DNA from: Chloroflexota bacterium
GTDB lineage: Bacteria; Chloroflexota; Dehalococcoidia; Lucifugimonadales; UBA3495
Assembly (NCBI GenBank): GCA_022573285.1
Contig: JACZUF010000017.1
Location: 1 to 58,252, forward strand
Direction of reading: 5' to 3'
Length of the DNA stretch: 58,252 nucleotides
Both the position numbers and the translations under genes were made by a program. The notes beneath the pieces were generated by a model that saw nothing but the letters and a program-made list of their open reading frames with translations, made no database searches and was not told the origin of the DNA. Shown here one piece after another: positions 16,417 to 24,334 of this stretch. Position 1 is the stretch's first letter. Each line of letters starts with the position of its first letter.

Positions 16417-17088
16417 ATGGAAAAGCCCCAGGAAGAGTCCCCGGACGGGCTCGTTCAGCTTCCACTATTCCCCCTGAATCTGGTCCTCTTCCCCGGCATG
16501 GACCTGCCTCTTCACATCTTCGAAGAGCGGTACAAGAACATGATCGGGGACTGTTTGAACCAGAATGTTCCCTTTGGCGTGGTGCTGATCAAAGAAGGGA
16601 CCGAGGTGGGCGACCCGGCCGATCCGGAACGCATCGGCACGTCCGCGCGGATCCTCCGCTCCGAACTTTTGGACCAGGGGCGGATGAACATCATGACCAA
16701 GGGCGAACGCCGGTTCGAGATTGAGGAGATAATTCAGCGGGCGCCCCACGTCGTGGGCCGGGTCCGTTTCTTGGTGGAACTTGAGGGGGAGGGTTGTGCC
16801 GATTTGGTTCCCCAGATCAACGAGGAATACGTGGTTCTGGTGAAGAACCTAACGGCGCTCACCGGTGGTTACACCTCCCGGGTCACCGTACCGGAAGACC
16901 CGGTTGAGCTTTCCTACGCCATCGCCGCCAATCTGGACCTGGAGACGCATCTGCGTCAGAGCCTGTTGGTCACGGAAACGGCGGCGACCCGCCTGTCCGA
17001 CCTGATTCCCCTGTTGCAGCAGGGCAATGTGGCCTTGAGGGAACGGGTCGCCAAGCAGAACCCCTTCCAGGGGCCGCGCCTGAACTAG
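16417..17088 (+). CDS. LON peptidase N-terminal (substrate-binding) domain protein
   Basis: A 223-residue stand-alone LON-N domain without AAA or peptidase parts. Seen: L-P-L-F-P-L-N-L-V-L-F-P-G-M-D-L-P-L-H-I-F-E-x-R-Y at the start, F-G-V-V-L-I-K, G-T-S-A-R-I, and a helical C-terminal half ending in L-P-L-L-Q-type heptads. Such proteins are widespread; the domain binds unfolded or degron-bearing proteins in Lon, but the solo form has no fixed role. The ATG at 16417 is chosen because the conserved core starts 14 residues later. Stops converge with the minus-strand BtuF-like gene 17 bases away. Confidence 0.85.
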   Translation: MEKPQEESPDGLVQLPLFPLNLVLFPGMDLPLHIFEERYKNMIGDCLNQNVPFGVVLIKEGTEVGDPADPERIGTSARILRSELLDQGRMNIMTKGERRFEIEEIIQRAPHVVGRVRFLVELEGEGCADLVPQINEEYVVLVKNLTALTGGYTSRVTVPEDPVELSYAIAANLDLETHLRQSLLVTETAATRLSDLIPLLQQGNVALRERVAKQNPFQGPRLN

Positions 17089-17105
17089 TCCGCCGTCCTG
17101 CCGAT

Positions 17106-18074
17106 CTACCCGGTTTTGGCCAGGTCGCCCCCGCTAGCCGACCCGGTTTTCGTCAGGTCGCCATAAAGACGCAGCGCCGCTGATTCGGGTATCAGGCCCG
17201 AGAACAGTTCCGGGTGAATCATCTCCGCCATGATCTCCAGTCCGGTGACCAACCGGGGACCGGAGCGGCTGGTGTAAGAGCCGGCGTCCACGACGTAGAC
17301 CCGGTTGTTCTTCACCGCCGGCAGCGAAGCCCAGCCCTCCTTGGCGGCCATCAAGGGCATGTCTTCCAGGGCCCGTTTCACGTCGAAGCCGCAGGGCATC
17401 ATGATGATCACCTCCGGCTGGCTGGCCACCACCTCGTCCCAATCCAACTTCAACGTCCCGGTGTCCTTGTCCCCAAAACTGTTGACGCCGCCGGCCAGTT
17501 CCGTCATCTCCGGTACCCAATGACCGCCGCACATCACCGGGTCCGCCCACTCGACATGGAGCACGCTGGGGTGGTGGTCGGCGTCCTTGGCCCGCTCGGC
17601 GACCGCCTCGATCCGGGCGGTGAGTCCGGCGGTGATCTCCGCCGCCTTGGCCTCCGTGCCCGTGGCCCGGCCGACCCGGTTGAGGTCCTCAACCACGTCG
17701 CCGATATGGAGCGGGTCCAGCGATAAGATCTCCGGTTCCTTGGCCAGTGCCACGCTTACCTCGGCCACCTGCCGAGACGAGATGGCTCAAACCTCGCAGA
17801 TGGCTTGAGTGATCAGCAGGTCGGGGTCAGCCTCTATAAGCAGTTTCTCGTCTATGTCGTAGATGCCCAGCCCCTGGGCCAATCGCTCCGAGATCACCTT
17901 GCTGATCTCGCCGCTGGTCGGCTCCTGGCCTTCGAAGACGCTGTGGACCACATGGGGTTTGTTCCGGGCCTCCGGCGGGTAGTCGCATTCGTGGGTCACG
18001 CCGAATAGTTGGTCCTGAAGTCCCAGGTCGTAGACCATCTCGGTGGCGCTGGGCAGGAAAGAACAGATGCGCAT
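17106..18074 (-). CDS. BtuF-like cobalamin/iron-complex binding protein with in-frame TGA (candidate selenoprotein)
   Basis: Read through one in-frame TGA (17787-17789), this is a 322-residue COG0614-type binding protein. Before the TGA: M-R-I-C-S-F-L-P-S-A-T-E, H-E-C-D-Y-P-P-E, L-L-I-E-A-D-P-D-L-L-I-T-Q. After it: L-S-L-D-P, G-G-H-W-V-P-E-M, M-P-C-G-F-D-V. The TGA is codon 96 in a C-E-V-TGA-A-I-S context; relatives have Cys there (L-C-E-V-C-A-V-S), so readthrough as selenocysteine gives C-x-x-U. Both halves are intact, in one frame and well conserved, and a SECIS-like hairpin follows. There is no signal peptide, as in many bacterial cytoplasmic relatives. GGGGA precedes the ATG. Alternatives are a fresh nonsense mutation or a sequence error. 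It lies 61 bases after the OsmC-like gene, which shows the same feature. Confidence 0.75.
17760..17776 (-). promoter_or_regulatory. Candidate bacterial SECIS hairpin in the BtuF-like gene
   Basis: On the coding strand, CUCGGC-AGGUG-GCCGAG is a perfect 6-bp stem that can add two wobble pairs (G9-U29, U10-G28), with a 5-base loop. The loop spans bases 17-21 after the UGA and carries G at its second place. E. coli fdhF, by comparison, has an AGGUCU loop at about 18-23. The stem lies inside the coding sequence directly after the UGA, as bacterial SECIS elements do. Confidence 0.6.
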
Positions 18075-18135
18075 GTTTCATCCCCGGCTGAGAGTATCAG
18101 CAGTTCAGTTCGTCTTTAGGTTTAGGCGGCTAGGA

Positions 18136-18573
18136 TTACCGGTGCTTTTCGGTGTGGGAGACCAACTCCACGGTGGTATCGGCGGTCGCCACGGCGACCG
18201 AACCATAGAGGGGTCAACGTTTCTTCCAGGTCTCGACCAGATTGTGGGCGTCCTCATCGTCGATACCCCACATCTCGAACTTGATTCTGATGGCGTCGTA
18301 GAGCGACAGGTCGCCATGGTCGGCGTCCGAGTCCCGGAAGGACTCCACGCCGACGTCCATCCACTCTAGGGCGATGTTGTCATTGTTGGCCAGGCGCTCC
18401 ACCATATTCACCGCGCAGGCCGTGATTCCGGAAAAGAAAAACTCACCCGCGCCCAACTCCTCCCCGCCGGCGTCGTCGGCCACGAAGTGATGGGTCCGGG
18501 CGTTGCAGATGGCCCGTCCCAGGGTGCCCGTGCTATAGGACCTAACTTTGTAGGCCAGCGTCAGGTTTGCCAT
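18136..18573 (-). CDS. OsmC-like protein with in-frame TGA at the second catalytic Cys (candidate selenoprotein)
   Basis: Read through TGA at 18214-18216 this is a 145-residue OsmC-family protein, the normal length; stopping at TGA would leave 119 residues and remove the second redox residue. Seen: G-A-G-E-F-F-F-S-G-I-T-A-C-A-V-N with the first conserved Cys (C53), and W-K-K-R-TGA-P-L-Y-G-S, where the family has R-C-P. U120 would thus take the second Cys position of the OsmC/Ohr pair that reduces peroxides. OsmC-like selenoproteins are known from the Sargasso Sea selenoproteome (Zhang and Gladyshev). The residues after TGA stay family-like to TAA. The ATG follows GGAGG by 6 bases. It lies 56 bases after the RidA-like gene, probably in one operon. 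Confidence 0.82.
18183..18200 (-). promoter_or_regulatory. Candidate bacterial SECIS hairpin in the OsmC-like gene
   Basis: On the coding strand, CGGUCGC-CGUG-GCGACCG is a perfect 7-bp stem with a 4-base loop at bases 21-24 after the UGA and G in the second loop position. Lower pairs GGU/ACC can form across an internal loop. Distance, stem length and early loop G all fit the published bacterial SECIS model. Confidence 0.6.
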
Positions 18574-18629
18574 CTCTGCCTCCAAGCTGGTTTGGATACT
18601 TAAAATACGCCAGGGAATGCGGCGGCCCG

Positions 18630-19160
18630 CTAGTCGGCCACCCGGTATGCGAAACAGTCTACGATCTCTATGGTCAGCGGTGGTTGGGCCAGGCCGGTGG
18701 TGCCGATGACCGCGCGGCAGGGCGGGTTGGGCACAAACTCCCGGAATACTTCGTTGAATTTGGCCCAGTTGTCCATGTTGGTCAAGAACACCACCATGTT
18801 CACCACCCGGCTGAAGCTGGTGCGGCCGGCGGTCAGCGTCGTTTCAACGTGGCGGAAGCAGGCCCGGTATTGTTCCATGAAATTATCGCCAACCACCTCT
18901 CCGTCGAAGTCGGAAGGGGTGGTGCCCCGGACGTACACCTTGACCGCCTTCACCTTGAGCATCCTGGTCAGGTCTTCATCGAAGAAATCGGTGTACATGC
19001 CGGAGCGGTATGAAACGGAGCCGGTGGCATCGTGGCGGCCGTCGGCGATGATTAGGTCCAGCAGCGAGTCCCGCTCTTCGAAGGACAACGCCTGCGCCTG
19101 TTCAATCGACATGGCATCAAGATCGTTCAGGGTATGGGCCGGGCTGCCTACCTGAGTCAT
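18630..19160 (-). CDS. RidA/YjgF-family protein
   Basis: A 176-residue protein whose C-terminal 120 residues match the Rid family: Y-R-S-G-M-Y, a helix with E-Q-Y-R-A-C-F-R-H-V-E, R-V-V-N-M-V-V-F-L-T-N-M, F-N-E-V-F-R-E-F, and P-P-C-R-A-V-I-G where the catalytic Arg of imine deaminases sits. The end, L-T-I-E-I-V-D-C-F-A-Y, is also typical. The N-terminal 45 residues are an extra helical part. RidA proteins hydrolyse reactive enamines and imines; other subfamilies have unknown substrates. The ATG follows GAAGGAC by 8 bases. It is the first gene of the probable rid-osmC-btuF operon and is divergent from queF. Confidence 0.8.
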   Translation of the reverse strand: MTQVGSPAHTLNDLDAMSIEQAQALSFEERDSLLDLIIADGRHDATGSVSYRSGMYTDFFDEDLTRMLKVKAVKVYVRGTTPSDFDGEVVGDNFMEQYRACFRHVETTLTAGRTSFSRVVNMVVFLTNMDNWAKFNEVFREFVPNPPCRAVIGTTGLAQPPLTIEIVDCFAYRVAD

Positions 19161-19241
19161 GGCACAACGTCCTTCGAGCTTGCGGTTTTGCGAGACCGGT
19201 GCCCGTATCTTATCCCCAGCTACCAGGCCGTGCAAGACGCT

Positions 19242-19271
19242 TTGACACCCTTCAACCCGGCCACCTATCAT
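19242..19271 (+). promoter_or_regulatory. Sigma-70-type promoter of the queFDCE operon
   Basis: TTGACA, an 18-base spacer and TATCAT lie 63 bases before the queF start, in the region shared with the divergent RidA-like gene. I see no preQ1 riboswitch between the promoter and queF. Confidence 0.5.
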
Positions 19272-19334
19272 TGACGGGCGGAACCCTGCGTTATGCCGCG
19301 CCGGGGTATTTCAAGGGGCACGAGGGAGGCACCC

Positions 19335-19769
19335 ATGGCGACCATTCAAGAGCTAAAGGAACAGTACGAAGGCCTCGACCGGGAACTGCCGGCCAAGGGA
19401 GAGGAGGTCATCGACCCATCATGCCTGCTCACCTTCCAGTACGAATACCCCAAGCAGCGGTCCCAGGTCGAGATAGACACCGATGAATTCACCGCGGTCT
19501 GCCCGTGGACCGGCCTCCCCGACTACGGCGTCCTGCGCATCTCCTATGTGCCCGGTGATTCATGCATCGAGCTAAAATCCCTGAAGTATTATCTTCTGTC
19601 CTACCGTGACGTGGGCATCGTCCAAGAACACGCCGTCAACCGGATACTCAACGACCTGGTGGCGGTCTGCCAGCCCCAGTCGATGAAGATCACCTTGGAC
19701 TACAAGGTCAGGGGCGGTTTGCATACGGCGGTAACCGTGGAGTACTCCCAGGACAACGGCGGCAAGTAG
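19335..19769 (+). CDS. queF: NADPH-dependent 7-cyano-7-deazaguanine reductase
   Basis: A 144-residue QueF of the short, single-domain type. It reduces preQ0 to preQ1, the last step before insertion into tRNA. Seen: F-T-A-V-C-P-W-T-G-L-P-D-Y-G with the nucleophile Cys56, and the QueF motif E-L-K-S-L-K-Y-Y at 79-86 that binds NADPH, followed by R-D-V-G-I-V-Q-E-H. GGGAGG precedes the ATG by 5 bases. It is first in a tight queF-queD-queC-queE operon; folE (GTP cyclohydrolase) and tgt are not in the window. Confidence 0.95.
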   Translation: MATIQELKEQYEGLDRELPAKGEEVIDPSCLLTFQYEYPKQRSQVEIDTDEFTAVCPWTGLPDYGVLRISYVPGDSCIELKSLKYYLLSYRDVGIVQEHAVNRILNDLVAVCQPQSMKITLDYKVRGGLHTAVTVEYSQDNGGK

Positions 19770-19811
19770 GCAGGTAATTGGGGCGGCGCCGGGCCCCGCG
19801 CCCCTAAATCT

Positions 19812-20231
19812 ATGTACCAGATAAGAATCGAGTTCACCTTCGACAGCGGGCACCGCCTCTTGGACTACAACGGCAAGTGCGCCTATCCCCACGGCCACAC
19901 CTACCGGGCGGAGGTCTTTCTGGAATCCCAGTCTTTGGACCGCTTGGGTCTGGTCTACGACTTCACCGACCTGAAAGAGCGGATCAAGTCCTGGGTGGAC
20001 GAGAATTGGGACCACGCCTTTCTGGTCAACAGCCGGGATAGTGAGCTCATCGCCGGGTTGAGCGGCGCGGCCCTAGTCCGCCTCTACCAGTTCCAGGACC
20101 AAAACCCCTCGTGCGAGGTGATGAGCCGGGCACTCTACGAGAAGACCGTGGAGCTCTGCGGCGTCACGCCCGCCAAGGTGCGGCTGTGGGAGTCGGTTAA
20201 CCAATTCGCCGAATACCACGGAGAGAATTAG
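19812..20231 (+). CDS. queD: 6-carboxy-5,6,7,8-tetrahydropterin synthase
   Basis: A 139-residue QueD/PTPS-fold enzyme that makes 6-carboxytetrahydropterin from dihydroneopterin triphosphate. Zinc ligands are visible as H14 (S-G-H-R-L), H27 and H29 (Y-P-H-G-H-T-Y), with the catalytic Cys23 before them. V-Y-D-F-T-D-L-K, W-D-H-A-F-L and a C-terminal V-R-L-W-E-S with the pterin-anchoring Glu are typical. It starts 42 bases after queF and ends 4 bases before queC. Confidence 0.95.
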   Translation: MYQIRIEFTFDSGHRLLDYNGKCAYPHGHTYRAEVFLESQSLDRLGLVYDFTDLKERIKSWVDENWDHAFLVNSRDSELIAGLSGAALVRLYQFQDQNPSCEVMSRALYEKTVELCGVTPAKVRLWESVNQFAEYHGEN

Positions 20232-20235
20232 CGGC

Positions 20236-20991
20236 ATGCCCAGCTACGGGGTAAGCCTGCTCTCCGGCGGACTGGACTCGACCACGGTAACCGCACTGGC
20301 CAAGGGCAAGACCGACCACCTGACGGCCCTTACCTTTCACTACGGTCAGAGCCACAGCAAAGAGGTCGATTGCGCCGCCGACGTTGCCCGGTCGATCGGC
20401 GTCCCCCAGGAACTGATGGACATCTCGTTCCTGGGCAAGGTGGCCTGGTACTCGGCGCTGACCAACCCCGAGCGGTTCCCGGTCCCCGAGGACCGGGACG
20501 CCGCCCAGATGGGAAACAGCATCCCCATCACCTACGTGCCGCTGCGCAATACCATCTTCCTATCGCTGGCCGCCGCCTACCTGGAGAGCCAGGCCCTGCA
20601 TGCCATCGAGATGGAAGGCGTCCCGGCAACGGACGTAAGGGCCTACATCTACATGGCGCCCAACGCCATCGACTACAGCGGTTATCCCGACTGCCGGCCC
20701 GAGTTCTTCCAGAAGATGGGCGAGTCCCTGGGATACGGGAGCAAGCTGTGGACCGAGTATCACGTGCCCTTGCAGATTGAGACGCCGATCATCGAGATGT
20801 CCAAGGCCGATATCGTCAGGCTGGGCATGGAGCTACGGGCCCCGTTGGAACTTACCTGGAGTTGCTACCGGGGCGGCGATGTGCCGTGTGGCCGATGCGA
20901 TAGCTGCATCCTGAGGGTCAACGGTTTCAGGGACGCCGGATTTCCCGACCCGGCCCTCCTTCCGCGGAAGGACCGGACTAGAGATGCTTAA
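20236..20991 (+). CDS. queC: 7-cyano-7-deazaguanine synthase
   Basis: A 251-residue QueC that converts 7-carboxy-7-deazaguanine to preQ0 with ATP and ammonia. The PP-loop S-G-G-L-D-S lies at residues 10-15, followed by A-L-T-F-H-Y-G-Q. V-P-L-R-N-T and the C-terminal zinc site C-Y-R-G-G-D-V-P-C-G-x-C-x-x-C are complete. Its end overlaps the queE start by 8 bases, so translation is coupled. Confidence 0.95.
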   Translation: MPSYGVSLLSGGLDSTTVTALAKGKTDHLTALTFHYGQSHSKEVDCAADVARSIGVPQELMDISFLGKVAWYSALTNPERFPVPEDRDAAQMGNSIPITYVPLRNTIFLSLAAAYLESQALHAIEMEGVPATDVRAYIYMAPNAIDYSGYPDCRPEFFQKMGESLGYGSKLWTEYHVPLQIETPIIEMSKADIVRLGMELRAPLELTWSCYRGGDVPCGRCDSCILRVNGFRDAGFPDPALLPRKDRTRDA

Positions 20992-21691
20992 AGTCAGCCG
21001 GAAACCAGGGGGCGAGCCGGAGATATTTCACTCGATCCAGGGTGAAGGGGTCTCCATGGGAGTGCCCTCGGTGTTCTTGCGGTTGGCCACCTGTAATCTG
21101 GCCTGCCATTGGTGCGACACTAAGTACACCTGGGACTGGCAGAACTTCGATTACCAGACCGAGGTGGTGGAGCTGGACAGCGAAGAGATACAGCGGCGGA
21201 TACGGGCGTTCAACTGCCCCCACGTTGTGATTACCGGCGGCGAGCCCCTGCTGCAACAGGCGGGCCTGGAGCCTTTGGTGGAGTCCTTGGCGGCCGACGG
21301 TTACACCTTCGAAGTCGAGACCAACGGGACCATCGCTCCCCTGCCGGGTATGCTGCGCCACATCGGCCAATGGAACGTGTCCCCCAAACTGCGTACCTCA
21401 GGCAACACGTCAGAAGCGCGCGAGATTCCCCTGGTCCTTGAGACCTTTGCCCAACTGCCCAAAGCCTATTTCAAATTCGTGATAACCGGGGAGTCCGACG
21501 TGGACGACGTCTGCACCATGCGGGACAAGTACAATCTGTCGCCGGACCGGGTGCTCCTGATGCCCGAGGGCCGGACGCCCGACGCTCTGAAAAATAAGAG
21601 TGCATGGCTGTCCGAGGCCTGCGTGAGACACGGGTTCCGGTTCACCACCCGCCTCCACATCCTCCTCTGGGGCGACGAACGGGGGCGGTAG
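20984..21691 (+). CDS. queE: 7-carboxy-7-deazaguanine synthase, radical SAM
   Basis: A 235-residue radical-SAM enzyme that turns carboxytetrahydropterin into 7-carboxy-7-deazaguanine. The cluster motif is C37-x3-C41-x2-C44 (T-C-N-L-A-C-H-W-C-D-T), followed by V-I-T-G-G-E-P-L-L-Q for SAM binding and V-E-T-N-G-T. I-F-x-S-I-Q-G-E-G near the N-terminus is the QueE substrate signature. It closes the operon. Confidence 0.95.
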   Translation: MLKVSRKPGGEPEIFHSIQGEGVSMGVPSVFLRLATCNLACHWCDTKYTWDWQNFDYQTEVVELDSEEIQRRIRAFNCPHVVITGGEPLLQQAGLEPLVESLAADGYTFEVETNGTIAPLPGMLRHIGQWNVSPKLRTSGNTSEAREIPLVLETFAQLPKAYFKFVITGESDVDDVCTMRDKYNLSPDRVLLMPEGRTPDALKNKSAWLSEACVRHGFRFTTRLHILLWGDERGR

Positions 21692-21743
21692 ATGTTGGTA
21701 GCGATCGACCCTGGGTGAAAAGAAAACGCGGCCTTGCCGCCGC

Positions 21744-23096
21744 CTAGCTGCGCTTCAGTAACCGGGTCAACTCCCGGATATTTCCCAGGGCGTCCAGGTA
21801 ACCCACCGTCTCCACGACCCTTGCGGCGCCTGCCTCGCCCAAGACATCCTGGGCCAAGAAATTGAACTTCCCCACCAATTCTTCCCGGGAGGCCGGGTTC
21901 TGGGCGTCGCCGTGGTGGGCGGTGACGTCCTCCGTGAGGATTCGGCCGTCCTTCAATGTGACGGCCACCTTAGCCGCCGGATAATCGTAGCGGCGCAGGT
22001 CCATCTCGGGGTCGGCCACGACGTCCACGCGGCGGGCCAAGGCCAGGGTCTCCGGGTCTCTTAGCCTTTCGGGGTAGAAGGCGGTGATGTCGGTGCTGTT
22101 ATGGACCACCGCCGTCGCCACCGCGTAGGGCAGAGAGAACTTGGCGGCCAGCATGTTCTCCGGTTCAGGGTCGGTCATGATCATCGCCAGCGCCGGCGCT
22201 TCCACCTTGATGCGCTCCACGTCGCTGGCGCTGAAGCTCTCCCGGCCCAACAGTGTCTGCACGCCGTCCAACGCCGGGTGGTTGTACAGGCAGCAGGCGT
22301 GGAGCTTGAAGTAGTTCCGTTGGATCCGGTAGGCTCCCGGCACACCCAGCTCTCTGACCACCGCTTCGGCGTCGAAGGACTCTCCCAAGAGAGTGTCGTA
22401 GATGTCTGAGGGGCCGTCCTCCAGGCCGGTGAACCCGCAGAGGGTCAACTGGGCCGCCATGATGCCCTGGAACCCGGAGCGGCCGGGGTATAGGTTGCGG
22501 ATGGTCGCACCTTCAAGGCACGGGGTCCAGGTGTTGGCCGGGCTCATGGAGGCGGCCAAATTGATGGCCCCGGTGGTCTGCGCCTGGTCGAAACCCATCA
22601 GCTTGGCCGTCGCCACCGCCGAGCCGATGGTCCCCCAGGTGCCGTGGGAGTGGACCGTTTTCTTGACCTTGGTCCCCGTGCCGATGCGCGAGGTCACCTC
22701 GTAACCGGCGATGACGCTCTCCAGGAATTCTTTGCCGCCGGCGCCCCGTTCCTCGGCCACGGCCAGCGCCGCCGGTAAAACGTGGATGGCGGCGTGGCCT
22801 CCGCCCAACCGGCTGCCCTCGTCCATCTCCAGGGCCACTCCGGCGGTGGCGTTGGACAATGCCGCGAAGACTGCGGTGGCCGAGCCCGTTTGTCCCAGAA
22901 GTGTGGCTGGGCCTTGGCCGCCGGTCTTGGCCACGAGTTGGGCCAGTTTTTCGTTCTCGGGAAGGCGGCTCCCCGCCAGCATCGCGCCAAGGGTGTCCAA
23001 CACCACTGTTTTGGCTGCGGTTACAGTGGATGGGTCGAGGTCTTCCAGATGGGTGTCGCAGACGAATCGGGAAAGGCGGTCGAGGTATTCTGGCAT
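21744..23096 (-). CDS. MmgE/PrpD family protein
   Basis: A 450-residue member of the MmgE/PrpD family, which includes 2-methylcitrate dehydratase, iminodisuccinate epimerase-like and cis-aconitate decarboxylase enzymes. Seen: D-T-L-G-A-M-L-A-G-S, a Gly-rich T-L-L-G-Q segment, A-L-E-M-D-E-G, H-P-A-A-L-type I-H-V-L-P-A-A-L, S-H-G-T-W-G-T-I-G-S, and K-L-H-A-C-C-L-Y-N-H-P-A-L-D with catalytic-site His. The substrate cannot be told, and no prpB/prpC is near. CAGGAG precedes ATG at 23096 by 6 bases; the GTG one codon earlier is less likely. Confidence 0.88.
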   Translation of the reverse strand: MPEYLDRLSRFVCDTHLEDLDPSTVTAAKTVVLDTLGAMLAGSRLPENEKLAQLVAKTGGQGPATLLGQTGSATAVFAALSNATAGVALEMDEGSRLGGGHAAIHVLPAALAVAEERGAGGKEFLESVIAGYEVTSRIGTGTKVKKTVHSHGTWGTIGSAVATAKLMGFDQAQTTGAINLAASMSPANTWTPCLEGATIRNLYPGRSGFQGIMAAQLTLCGFTGLEDGPSDIYDTLLGESFDAEAVVRELGVPGAYRIQRNYFKLHACCLYNHPALDGVQTLLGRESFSASDVERIKVEAPALAMIMTDPEPENMLAAKFSLPYAVATAVVHNSTDITAFYPERLRDPETLALARRVDVVADPEMDLRRYDYPAAKVAVTLKDGRILTEDVTAHHGDAQNPASREELVGKFNFLAQDVLGEAGAARVVETVGYLDALGNIRELTRLLKRS

Positions 23097-23362
23097 CACG
23101 GACTCCTGGGCCTAGTTGCCCATATTTTACCCGACTGTCATAATCCGGCAACCATGTGCGTCCCGGAACAACAGAACGAACAACATACCTTTCAACCTTG
23201 GGCCAATTTGAAACAGCCTATGCCGATTTGGCGCAAGCTGCGGCTGCTGGTGGGCAACAGTCTAATCAAGCTCCGCACGAGGAAAGGCTGCTGCGGGAAC
23301 TACGATCAACCCGGCTGTTGACTGGGTGTTAACCGGCCGCGGAGTTCCGGCGGCTAGAGGGT

Positions 23363-24304
23363 CTAAGTTGTCAGTTCCGGTTGGAAACCGTCGAAATGGC
23401 CGTCTATCAGTCTCAGGGTTTGGCCGGCGACCGCTTCTATAGAGGCGGATAGGCGGATTCCTTCCCACCAATGTTTGCCACGCCCCCGGCGTCGTCGCTG
23501 GAGTCCCATGGCGGTGAGCTGCATACCAAAGCTGCGTTGGGAAACGTCGTCCTGGCCGGTCTCCCGGCACCACTCCTGGAATCCGGCGTAGAGCTCCTTG
23601 GCGAGGACCAGGTTCTGGCTGTGTAGGTCGCACCGCTCGGCGATGAAACTAGCCACTGCGCCGTCGATCTTCTCCGCAGGCGCCGGGTTGGCGAGCACTA
23701 CCACAGGCGCCGTCTCTTCTTCTGGAGCGTTCTCCCATAGGTCGGTGGACACGGCAACGCGTGGTTCATCGATCTCAGGGAGGTCTTCGATCCAATTGGC
23801 GAAATATTCAAGCAGGTCAAGGTACTGGGGCAGACCGCCGACGTGGTCCCAACTGAGTCCCTTGCCGTGGAGTTCGCCGGCGTCCATCAGGATGTGGATG
23901 GGCCTGACCTCGAACCGGCGGCGGTACTCGAGCGGGCAGTCCCAGACCGGAGTGAACAGGTTTGTGGAGATAGTGTTGTTCAGCAGGAACATCACGCACC
24001 GCGCCGCCTGAAGATCGGGGTTTTCTTCTGCGATCGGCGGGTTGGCAAAGACCCGGTCCAGACTCCGCTGGGCCTGGATCACCGATAACGCAAAGGCGGC
24101 GCGGGCCTGGTTGGCCGCGCGCCGCGTCAACTCGATCTGGTCCGGCCCGTTGCTATTCACCGCAAAGGCGACGAACATTTCCTCGGGGCCATCCCGGAAA
24201 AGTTGTTTGGCGGTTATCTTCTCTTCCTGGACCGCCTGCAACAGGGCCATCGACAGGTCCAGGTTCTCTTTGACCATCCTGATCTCGTAAGCCGGCTTCA
24301 CCAT
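23363..24304 (-). CDS. Unknown protein with C-terminal D5/P4-primase-type winged-helix domain
   Basis: A 313-residue soluble protein. The N-terminal 200 residues are mostly helical and unfamiliar. The C-terminal 75 residues look like the winged-helix domain at the end of phage/plasmid D5-type primase-helicases: F-I-A-E-R-C, L-Y-A-G-F-Q-E-W-C-R-E-T-G, S-Q-R-S-F-G-M-Q-L-T-A-M-G-L, R-R-x-R-G-R-G-K-H-W-W-E-G-I-R. No primase or helicase core is present. It may be a DNA-binding regulator or a phage-gene relic attached to a new domain. ATG at 24304 follows GGGAGG by 7 bases. It lies 30 bases after the dehydrogenase gene in the same direction. Confidence 0.6.
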   Translation of the reverse strand: MVKPAYEIRMVKENLDLSMALLQAVQEEKITAKQLFRDGPEEMFVAFAVNSNGPDQIELTRRAANQARAAFALSVIQAQRSLDRVFANPPIAEENPDLQAARCVMFLLNNTISTNLFTPVWDCPLEYRRRFEVRPIHILMDAGELHGKGLSWDHVGGLPQYLDLLEYFANWIEDLPEIDEPRVAVSTDLWENAPEEETAPVVVLANPAPAEKIDGAVASFIAERCDLHSQNLVLAKELYAGFQEWCRETGQDDVSQRSFGMQLTAMGLQRRRRGRGKHWWEGIRLSASIEAVAGQTLRLIDGHFDGFQPELTT

Positions 24305-24334
24305 CACAACACCTCCCAGGCCCACTAACGCCCG

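Noticed and set aside
17106..17768. Separate short gene starting at GTG 17768 for the second half of the BtuF-like protein
   Set aside because: The GTG lies inside a conserved helix of the family and within the hairpin, has no ribosome binding site, and the half protein would lack its N-terminal lobe. One reading frame with a recoded TGA explains the data better.
17787..18216. TGA read as tryptophan (altered genetic code)
   Set aside because: TGA ends several other genes here, including ggt, terminase and prohead protease, and both in-frame TGA codons sit at Cys rather than Trp positions.
19161..19334. preQ1 riboswitch before queF
   Set aside because: The short leader has no preQ1-I or preQ1-II type hairpin and A-rich tail; only a promoter is visible.
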